A DNA stretch of 64,000 bases, taken from assembly GCF_008641105.1 (NCBI RefSeq), contig NZ_VTTI01000007.1, positions 62,001 to 126,000 of the forward strand, given 5' to 3'. The notes under the pieces are model-generated. The model made no database searches. It was given only the letters and a program-made list of their open reading frames with translations, and was not told where the DNA came from. How positions within the stretch are numbered: position 1 is the stretch's first letter; each line of letters starts with the position of its first letter. The translations under genes and the position numbers were made by a program. Positions 57,539 to 64,000 of the stretch are shown in pieces. The DNA comes from Halopseudomonas salina. Its GTDB lineage: Bacteria > Pseudomonadota > Gammaproteobacteria > Pseudomonadales > Pseudomonadaceae.

Positions 57539-58390
57539 CTACAAAGCAGGAGTCGTGCCAGATGCACTGCCCGCACCGGGCGCAGCGCCGGATTCAATGC
57601 GCGCTTCACGCATTGAGTCCACTTCAGTTGCTGCATTTCCGGCAAATGCCTCGTGGCGTTTATCGGTGAAACGCGAGACCAGCAAGACCACCCGCCGGTT
57701 GGCTCTGCGTCCGGCAGCCGTTGTGTTGTCTGCTACCGGGCGATATTGACCATAACCCACGGCTGCCAATCGACCTGCATCAACCCCGCCGTTGTCGAGC
57801 ATCCGCACCACACTGGCCGCACGCGCGGCAGAGAGTTCCCAATTGGTTGGATACGCCCGCGAGCGCATCGGGATATTATCGGTAAAGCCCTCTACATGAA
57901 TCGGATTCTCATAGGGCGCCAGGATTTTGGCAATACGTTCAATCAGCGGGAAGGCGGCGTCCAGGGGTAATGCATCCCCACTGGGGAACAACAATCCGGA
58001 ATTCAACTCTATCTCGATCCACAGCTCGTTGCCGCGGACTTCGAGGTCACCTGCACTGATCATATCGCCAAAGGCCGAGCGCATGGCGTCGGCAATGCTT
58101 TCAAGGGCATCGGCGCCTTCGCCCTGGCCGTCATTGCCAGCCGTACCCGGCTGCTCGCTGGTGTCGATACCCCGCGGAACGTTGTTGCCGACCTGGATCG
58201 GGTCGATGGTGCGCTGGGGTTGATTGAATGCACCGACCAGTGTGTCGGACAGGACTTTGTATTTGCCTTCGTTGACCGATGAAATGGAATACATGACAAC
58301 AAAAAAGGCGAACAGCAAGGTAATGAAGTCGGCGTAGGACACCAGCCAGCGTTCGTGATTTTCGTGCTCTTCCTGTCGTCTGCGACGCAT
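57539..58390 (-). CDS. motD: Flagellar motor protein MotD
   Basis: This protein of 283 aa has an N-terminal membrane helix with the proton-channel Asp21 in SYADFITLLFAFFVVMYS and a C-terminal OmpA/peptidoglycan-binding domain (IHVEGFTDNIPM, NWELSAARAASVVRML, GYGQYRPVADN, RRANRRVVLL). It is the MotB-type partner of MotC, 15 bp upstream. MotCD is the second stator set of Pseudomonas, needed for swarming in P. aeruginosa. Confidence 0.94.
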   Translation of the reverse strand: MRRRRQEEHENHERWLVSYADFITLLFAFFVVMYSISSVNEGKYKVLSDTLVGAFNQPQRTIDPIQVGNNVPRGIDTSEQPGTAGNDGQGEGADALESIADAMRSAFGDMISAGDLEVRGNELWIEIELNSGLLFPSGDALPLDAAFPLIERIAKILAPYENPIHVEGFTDNIPMRSRAYPTNWELSAARAASVVRMLDNGGVDAGRLAAVGYGQYRPVADNTTAAGRRANRRVVLLVSRFTDKRHEAFAGNAATEVDSMREARIESGAAPGAGSASGTTPAL

Positions 58391-58405
58391 GCTGGACCCC
58401 TGCGG

Positions 58406-59146
58406 TTAATCGAGGAAGCCTTCCAGCTTCATCCCGATGGAGCGCGGATTTTCGCCTTCGGCGATCGACAGCAAGCCTTCAACCAGCATTTCCCGGTAGC
58501 GCGACTGTTGCAATACGACTGACTTGAGCTTATTGGCCACCGGCAGCAGGAACAGGTTGGCCAGGGCAACACCATAGATGGTCGCCACAAAGGCAACGGC
58601 GATACCGGTACCCAGCATGGATGGGTCCGCAAGGTTGCCCATCACGTGGATCAGGCCCATGACCGCACCGATAATACCGATAGTGGGAGAATAGCCGCCC
58701 ATGCTTTCGTACACCTTGGCGGCCATCAGGTCATGATTTTCCCGGGTCAGCAGGTCAACCTCGAGAATACTGCGCAAGGCTTCCGGCTCGCTGCCATCAA
58801 CCAGCAGCTGCAGGCCCTTGCGGGCGAATACGTCACGTTCGATCTCGGCGATCTGCTCAAGACCCAGCAGACCTTCCTTGCGCGCGATGGTGCTCCACTC
58901 GATCACCTGATTGATGCCTTCCTGCAGGCGGTTGCCTGGGGGCACGAAGATCCAGCGGGAAATGACCAGCGCCCGCTTGAAGACCTTCAGCGGGGTCTGG
59001 ATGAACGCGGCACCCAGGGTGCCGCCAAAGACAATCAGCGCGGCCGGACCATTGAGCAGGGCGCCAACATGCCCCCCCTCGAGATAGTTGCCCCCGAGTA
59101 TCGCAACGAAGGCAAGAATCACACCGATGATGCTGAGGATATCCAT
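58406..59146 (-). CDS. motC: Flagellar motor protein MotC
   Basis: This protein of 246 aa is of the MotA/ExbB type, with four membrane helices and the cytosolic loop between the second and third. YSPTIGIIGAVMGLIHVM and GTGIAVAFVATIYGVALANLFLLP are the conserved channel helices. It begins at the ATG whose A ends the cheB stop, and is followed by motD. Confidence 0.95.
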   Translation of the reverse strand: MDILSIIGVILAFVAILGGNYLEGGHVGALLNGPAALIVFGGTLGAAFIQTPLKVFKRALVISRWIFVPPGNRLQEGINQVIEWSTIARKEGLLGLEQIAEIERDVFARKGLQLLVDGSEPEALRSILEVDLLTRENHDLMAAKVYESMGGYSPTIGIIGAVMGLIHVMGNLADPSMLGTGIAVAFVATIYGVALANLFLLPVANKLKSVVLQQSRYREMLVEGLLSIAEGENPRSIGMKLEGFLD

Positions 59147-60282
59147 TAGCTGAGCTCTGCCAGATGGCGGCCGATGTCATCGAGGCTGTAGATCCCGTCA
59201 GCCAGATTGGCCTTGGCGATGGCCATGGGCATGCCGTAGATCACGCAACTGGCCTCGTCCTGAGCCCATACGTCACTGCCTGCCTGTTTGAGCATCCGCG
59301 CGCCCTCACGGCCATCCGCGCCCATGCCGGTGAGTACCACCGCGAGCACCTTGTCGCGAAACGTCTTGGCCGCAGAACCGAAGGTCACATCCACGCAGGG
59401 TCTGAAGTTCAACCGCTCATCTCCGGGAAGTATACGCACCACCCCGCGGCCATCCAGCATCATCTGCTTGCCGCCGGGGGCAAGCAGGGCCACGCCAGGC
59501 TTCAAGGTGTCACCATCTTCGGCCTCCTTGACGCTGATACGGCAGAGTTTGTCCAGCCGCTCGGCAAAGGCCTTGGTAAAGGCTGCCGGCATATGCTGGA
59601 TGAGGAGCAAGGGTGAGGGGAAGTTGGCCGGCAGTTGAGTCAATACTTTCTGCAACGCCACCGGGCCGCCAGTGGAAGTGCCGATCGCCACCAGTTGGTA
59701 ATGCTTTTTGCGCGGCGGCGGGCTATTACGTATAGGTGTGGGTGCGGGCCGTGGTGTTGCCGGCTCAGCGGGACGCAACCCGGGCCGGGCGGAGGTAGCG
59801 CCTGTAGAGGGAGCCGGAGCCGGGGTGGCGAGGGAGGCCGACGCTGAGGTGGAGCCCGATCCGCCAAGACCCAGTGAGCGCCGGTTGGTGCGGGCCAGGG
59901 TATGTACCCGCTCGCAGAGCAACTGCCGGACCTTGTCCGGATTGCGCGAGATATCTTCGAAATTCTTTGGCAGGTAATCTGCGGCGCCGGCATCCAGAGC
60001 GTCGAGACTGATCCGCGCGCCCTCATAGGTCAGCGACGAGAACATCAGAACCGCGGTGGGACAGCGCTGCATGATTTCGCGCACGGCCGTTATGCCATCC
60101 ATCACCGGCATCTCGTAATCCATGGTGATCACGTCTGGACGCAATGCAAGGGTCTGGTCCACGGCTTCGCGCCCGTTGGATGCGGTGCCGACTACCTTGA
60201 TCTGCGGGTCGCCCGCCAGGATTTCCGTCACCCTGCGACGGAAAAACCCGGAGTCGTCCACCACCAGCACCTTGACTACCAT
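59146..60282 (-). CDS. cheB: Chemotaxis methylesterase CheB
   Basis: This protein of 378 aa has an N-terminal receiver with Asp55 in [13 protein letters not shown], a Pro/Ala-rich linker of about 45 residues and the C-terminal methylesterase. The latter has Ser in [16 protein letters not shown], His in [10 protein letters not shown] and Asp in [10 protein letters not shown]. It removes methyl groups from receptors on activation by CheA. An 83-bp gap with a hairpin separates it from cheA. Confidence 0.96.
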   Translation of the reverse strand: MVVKVLVVDDSGFFRRRVTEILAGDPQIKVVGTASNGREAVDQTLALRPDVITMDYEMPVMDGITAVREIMQRCPTAVLMFSSLTYEGARISLDALDAGAADYLPKNFEDISRNPDKVRQLLCERVHTLARTNRRSLGLGGSGSTSASASLATPAPAPSTGATSARPGLRPAEPATPRPAPTPIRNSPPPRKKHYQLVAIGTSTGGPVALQKVLTQLPANFPSPLLLIQHMPAAFTKAFAERLDKLCRISVKEAEDGDTLKPGVALLAPGGKQMMLDGRGVVRILPGDERLNFRPCVDVTFGSAAKTFRDKVLAVVLTGMGADGREGARMLKQAGSDVWAQDEASCVIYGMPMAIAKANLADGIYSLDDIGRHLAELS

Positions 60283-60310
60283 AGGCTATCTGCTCTCCTG
60301 AAACCTGAAG

Positions 60311-60336
60311 GGCACACTGCCGGACGGCAGCGTGCC
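60311..60336. promoter_or_regulatory. Long hairpin between cheA and cheB
   Basis: GGCACACTGCC and GGCAGCGTGCC pair (11 bp, one mismatch) around a 4-nt loop, 28 bp before the cheB start. It lies in the cheA-cheB intercistronic region and could tune relative expression by processing or partial termination. Confidence 0.4.
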
Positions 60337-60365
60337 TGTATCCATTTAATGCGCGACCATGCCGA

Positions 60366-62648
60366 CTAACTGCGGCGCGCGTAACGCTTGAGCAGGCTGG
60401 GGATATCCAGAATCAGCGCAATACGACCGTCACCGGTAATGGTCGCGCCGGACATGCCGGCAGTGCCCTGCAGCATGCGTCCCAGCGGCTTGATCACCAC
60501 TTCTTCCTGACCGACCAGTTGATCGACCACGAAGCCGACACGCTGCGTACCCACCGAGACGATAACCACGCTGGCGGCGGAACGGTCTGAAGTATCCTCG
60601 ACACCCGGCATCAGCCAGCGCTTGAGAAAGAACAGCGGCAGGGCCTTGTCACGGACGATGATGACCTCCTGTCCGTCCACCACGTTGGTGCGCGACAGGT
60701 CCAGATTATAGATCTCGTTCACGCTGACCAGCGGCAGAGCAAAGGCCTGATCGTTCAGCATCACCATCAGGGTCGGCATGATCGCCAGGGTCAGGGGCAC
60801 CTTGATCGCAATCACCGTACCCTGGCCCTTGGTGGAAGTGATGCCAATGGTGCCGTTGAGCTGGGAGATCTTGGTCTTGACCACATCCATACCGACACCG
60901 CGGCCGGATACGTCGGAAATTTCGGTCTTGGTCGAGAAACCGGGTGCCAGAATCAGATCGAAGCATTCGCTCTGGGTCAGACGATCGGCAACCTCCTTGT
61001 CCATCATGCCCTTCTCGACTGCCTTGGCGCGCAACACTTCGGCGTCCATACCACGGCCATCGTCGGTAATCGTCAGCAGGATGTGATCGCCTTCCTGTTC
61101 GGCGGCCAGCACTACCTTGCCGGTACGCGGCTTGCCCGCGGCTTCCCGTTCGGCGGGCAGCTCGATACCGTGGTCGACCGAGTTGCGCACCAGGTGCACC
61201 AGGGGGTCGGCCAGAGCCTCGACCAGATTCTTGTCCAGATCGGTCTCTTCACCGATCATGTCCAGGTTGATTTCCTTTTTCAGGCTACGCGCCAGATCCC
61301 GGACCACGCGTGGGAAGCGGCCAAACACCTTCTTGATCGGCTGCATCCGCGTCTTCATTACCGACGACTGCAGATCAGCGGTAACCACATCAAGATTGCC
61401 GACTGCCTTGTTGAGCTCCTCATCGCCGCTGCTCACGCCCAGGCGCACCAGGCGGTTACGCACCAGCACCAGCTCGCCGACCATATTCATGATCTCATCA
61501 AGACGGGCGGTATCGACCCTCACCGTGGTTTCGACGGCGGGGTTATCGGAGGCAGCCCCGGCCTTGTCCTTGGGTACCGGCGGGATAGAAGGTGGTGTTG
61601 GCGGTGCAGTGTCGGTGGCGGCCGCTGATACGGGACTGGCCGCCTTCGCAACGGGCTTGGCTGCTTTTTTTGCGTCAGCCGCCGGTTTGGCGGGAGCAGA
61701 AGCCGGCTGCGGGTCAATCACTGTCGGCGGTTTACCATTCCCATGCAACTGGTCAAGCAGCGCTTCGAATTCGTCATCGGTTATGTGATCTGACGCTTCG
61801 GGCTCCGGTGCGGATGTGGCAGCGGGACTGGAGGCGGCCGCAAGACCCGGGGCTGCACCCTTGCCATGGAGTTCATCCAGCAGCGCTTCAAATTCGTCGT
61901 CGTTGATTTCGTCACTCGTCGGTGCGGGTGCAGACGGCGGCGCGGCGGCAACGGCGGCGGTGGCGGCTGTTGTTGCGCCTTTGCCATGCAACTGATCGAG
62001 CAGCGCTTCGAATTCGTCATCGGTGATTTCGTCACCCGTGCCGGAAGCCGGAATGGCTGCGACTGCGTCAGTCTGTGCAACGGCACCGGATGGCTGTGCA
62101 TCTGCGGACGGACCATGCAGCGCATCGAGCAACTGCTCAAACTCATCGTCGGTAATATCGCCCTCGGCTACTGTCGCTTCCGGCGCCTGGACGGCCTGCG
62201 GTTCAGGTGTCGCCGGACTGGCTTCGGTGGGCAGTGGGTCGCTTGCGGGCTCGTCAGCAGCTGGCGTTGCCAGTCGTGCAAGGGCCTCGAGCAGGGCTGG
62301 ATCGGCGGGCGTTGGCGGGGTGCGCTCGCGCACTTCGTCAAACATGGTGTTGACGCTGTCCAATGCCTGGAGGACGACGTCCATCAGCTCGGAATCAACC
62401 TTTCGCTCGCCCTTGCGCAGGATATCGAAGACGTTCTCGGCGATGTGACAGCAGCCTACCAGCGCGTCGAGCTGAAGAAATCCGGCGCCACCCTTGACGG
62501 TATGAAAGCCGCGGAAGATAGCATTGAGCAAGTTGGTATCGTCGGGACGATTTTCCAGCTCGATAAGCTGTTCGGACAACAATTCCAGAATCTCTCCGGC
62601 CTCAACCAGAAAGTCCTGGAGGATCTCTTCATCCGCATCAAAGCTCAT
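60366..62648 (-). CDS. cheA: Chemotaxis histidine kinase CheA
   Basis: This protein of 760 aa has Hpt with His49 in IFRGFHTVKGGAGFLQLD and an extended region of about 130-370. P3 is about 380-440 and HATPase about 445-620 (NSVDHGIELPAER, DDGRGMDAEVL, GRGVGMDVVKTKI); a CheW-like P5 reaches the end. The extended region carries four copies of a (I/T)xDDEFExLLDxLHG motif at about 165-179, 208-222, 248-262 and 289-303. These may serve as array-anchoring sites for ParC/ParP, as the LID region does in Vibrio CheA. It lies 27 bp after cheZ. Confidence 0.96.
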   Translation of the reverse strand: MSFDADEEILQDFLVEAGEILELLSEQLIELENRPDDTNLLNAIFRGFHTVKGGAGFLQLDALVGCCHIAENVFDILRKGERKVDSELMDVVLQALDSVNTMFDEVRERTPPTPADPALLEALARLATPAADEPASDPLPTEASPATPEPQAVQAPEATVAEGDITDDEFEQLLDALHGPSADAQPSGAVAQTDAVAAIPASGTGDEITDDEFEALLDQLHGKGATTAATAAVAAAPPSAPAPTSDEINDDEFEALLDELHGKGAAPGLAAASSPAATSAPEPEASDHITDDEFEALLDQLHGNGKPPTVIDPQPASAPAKPAADAKKAAKPVAKAASPVSAAATDTAPPTPPSIPPVPKDKAGAASDNPAVETTVRVDTARLDEIMNMVGELVLVRNRLVRLGVSSGDEELNKAVGNLDVVTADLQSSVMKTRMQPIKKVFGRFPRVVRDLARSLKKEINLDMIGEETDLDKNLVEALADPLVHLVRNSVDHGIELPAEREAAGKPRTGKVVLAAEQEGDHILLTITDDGRGMDAEVLRAKAVEKGMMDKEVADRLTQSECFDLILAPGFSTKTEISDVSGRGVGMDVVKTKISQLNGTIGITSTKGQGTVIAIKVPLTLAIMPTLMVMLNDQAFALPLVSVNEIYNLDLSRTNVVDGQEVIIVRDKALPLFFLKRWLMPGVEDTSDRSAASVVIVSVGTQRVGFVVDQLVGQEEVVIKPLGRMLQGTAGMSGATITGDGRIALILDIPSLLKRYARRS

Positions 62649-62675
62649 GCATCCACTCCCGGGTAGCGCTTGTTA

Positions 62676-63470
62676 TTAGAAGCCCAGGCTGGACAGAAGG
62701 TCATCGACTTCATCCTGCCCTGAGACAACATCTTCTCTTTTATCGGCATGAATCTGCGGACCTTCACCCTTGGGTGACACTTTTTTTGCTTCGGGGGTGG
62801 CTTTCTGATGCTCTATGCCGGCAAAACGATCCACCTGACCGGCCATGCGTACCAGATCCAGCAAGCTTTCCTCGACGTCATGCACCAGAGTAATCACCCG
62901 CTTGATCACCTGACCGGTGAGGTCCTGATAATCCTGAGCCATGACAATCTCATTCAACTGACCGCTGACCTGGGTGGCTGAGCTTTCGGTTTTCTCCAGA
63001 AAGTCACCCATGCGCTTGTACAGGTCGCGGAATTCGCCGGCGGCCATTTCGCGTCGCTGCAGACGTTCCCAGTCGGTGCGCAGTGCAGCGGCTTCCTGGC
63101 CCAGATTGGCAACGATAGGCGCACTGGCGTCAACCAGATCCATGGTGCGGTTGGCCGCCTTGTCGGTGAGTGTCACGACATAGTCCAACCGATCCGAGGC
63201 ATCCGAGATACGCGTGGCTTCAACATCATCACCCAGCGCCTGGCTGGTATCGAGCTGAAAGTTGACGATGGCGTTGTGCAGCGCACGCGTCAGCAGCCCC
63301 ACTTCATGATAGAGACCGCGGTCGCGTGCCTGATTGATCGCGTGAATGACCAGTATGGCTTCGCCGAACTGCCCTTTCTCCAAGAGATCGACCAACTGCC
63401 GCGCATTGTCCTTCAGGGAATGTTCGTATTCCTGAGCGGTAGCCTGGCCGGTGTCCTTACTTAACGCCAT
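62676..63470 (-). CDS. cheZ: CheY phosphatase CheZ
   Basis: This 264-aa helical protein has the catalytic helix VMAQDYQDLTGQVIKRVITL (with Asp and Gln) and a C-terminal CheY-binding tail VDDLLSSLGF. It dephosphorylates CheY-P. It lies 17 bp after cheY. Confidence 0.95.
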   Translation of the reverse strand: MALSKDTGQATAQEYEHSLKDNARQLVDLLEKGQFGEAILVIHAINQARDRGLYHEVGLLTRALHNAIVNFQLDTSQALGDDVEATRISDASDRLDYVVTLTDKAANRTMDLVDASAPIVANLGQEAAALRTDWERLQRREMAAGEFRDLYKRMGDFLEKTESSATQVSGQLNEIVMAQDYQDLTGQVIKRVITLVHDVEESLLDLVRMAGQVDRFAGIEHQKATPEAKKVSPKGEGPQIHADKREDVVSGQDEVDDLLSSLGF

Positions 63471-63487
63471 AACCTGTACCCCGGTTG

Positions 63488-63865
63488 TTATTTAGCCTGA
63501 ACGCGCTCGAAGATCTTCTCGATCTTTTCCTTGAGTGCCTGAGCGGTAAACGGCTTGACAACGTAACCGTTCACACCGGCCTGGGCGGCCTCGATGATCT
63601 GATCGCGTTTGGCTTCAGCGGTAACCATCAACACCGGGAGATGCTTGAGGCGTTCGTCAGCTCGTACTGCACGTAGCAGATCGATGCCGCTCATGCCGGG
63701 CATGTTCCAGTCGGTAACCAGAAAGTCAAAATTACCGCTTTGCAGCATTGGCAGCGCGGAGGTGCCATCATCGGCTTCCGCCGTGTTGGTGAACCCCAGG
63801 TCGCGCAACAAATTCTTGATGATGCGCCTCATCGTTGAAAAATCATCAACGATGAGAATTTTCAT
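63488..63865 (-). CDS. cheY: Chemotaxis response regulator CheY
   Basis: This 125-aa receiver domain starts at [14 protein letters not shown]. All active residues are present (VDD, Asp in [12 protein letters not shown], Thr in MVTAEAK, Lys in VVKPFTA). A TTG at 63877 with GGAGG only 5 nt upstream could be the true start and would add four residues (LDKN); the ATG is kept by homology. It begins the che operon here; its promoter or the preceding gene lies at the window edge. Confidence 0.95.
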   Translation of the reverse strand: MKILIVDDFSTMRRIIKNLLRDLGFTNTAEADDGTSALPMLQSGNFDFLVTDWNMPGMSGIDLLRAVRADERLKHLPVLMVTAEAKRDQIIEAAQAGVNGYVVKPFTAQALKEKIEKIFERVQAK

Positions 63866-64000
63866 ATTCTTGTCCAAGTCGACCTCCGTACACACCAGGA
63901 AGAGTGCGTTGTCACACTCCGTTAAGCTACTGGCCAAACAAGCCTTTCACGTTTTATTGACGCCAGTGTAACCGGAGTGGCCCAATCGTGCTGCCTCCGC

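Noticed and set aside
63938..64000. Possible end of fliA upstream of cheY
   Set aside because: A short minus-strand frame ends in TGA near 63949, but the few visible residues do not match the known FliA C-terminus, so no call is made.

Overview
The window is a chromosomal segment of a gammaproteobacterium of the Pseudomonas/Halopseudomonas type. The supports are gene orders typical of that group: smc-zipA-ligA, a complete ccmABCDEFGHI cytochrome c maturation operon, and the polar-flagellum chemotaxis block cheY-cheZ-cheA-cheB-motC-motD-parC-parP-cheW with fliK-like and flhB-like genes beside it. The abundance of intergenic palindromic repeats and the marine-type accessory genes suggest a Halopseudomonas-like lineage, but this is inference. 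No rRNA, tRNA, transposase, CRISPR array or prophage was found.

Layout. 1-4874: DUF1329 and DUF1302 envelope proteins, divergent from an AraC-type regulator. 4899-14574: a locus with the hallmark genes of the arsenosugar-biosynthesis profile. It holds a radical SAM protein of the ArsS type, a sodium:solute symporter, a degenerate metallophosphoesterase, a two-cysteine OhrR-type regulator, a DUF1499 protein, a membrane VTT domain fused to a mercuric-reductase-like flavoprotein, and the paired TIGR04283/TIGR04282 glycosyltransferases; a secreted methyltransferase is divergent. 14760-26075: acyl-CoA dehydrogenase, SDR and phosphotransferase (resembling ACAD10/11 or the levulinate Lva proteins), a SurE paralogue, a second SDR, AlkB, thiolase, a SelD-N-terminus-like flavoprotein, a YdcH protein and DusC. 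26065-34908: five overlapping signalling genes (three histidine kinases, one receiver, one Hpt-REC-REC-GGDEF protein). 35044-42531: ligA, zipA and smc. 42773-45578: two transporters. 45575-52450: the ccm operon. 52650-63865: flagellar and chemotaxis genes.

Two repeat families shape the accessory half. One is a REP/MITE-like element with arms ATTCCCGCG..CGCGGGAATGACG and GTCATCCTCGCG..GGGGATCCA, found in six places. One copy cluster lies in frame inside the TIGR04283 glycosyltransferase gene, and another has been amplified as a 136/272-bp tandem array. The second family is an ~87-bp tandem array of alternating hairpins (GTCGAGTTCCATCTCGAC and GCCGAGGTGGAACTCGGC), present between the radical SAM and symporter genes and again between zipA and ligA.

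The best candidate for an undescribed system is the 5.9-14.6 kb locus. The OhrR-type regulator faces a near-consensus promoter flanked and overlapped by two identical TTTTGCGCACAAG sites. That arrangement would place the DUF1499/VTT-flavoprotein/glycosyltransferase operon under organic-hydroperoxide or thiol-redox control, and no ohr gene is nearby. All functional statements rest on motifs read by eye.
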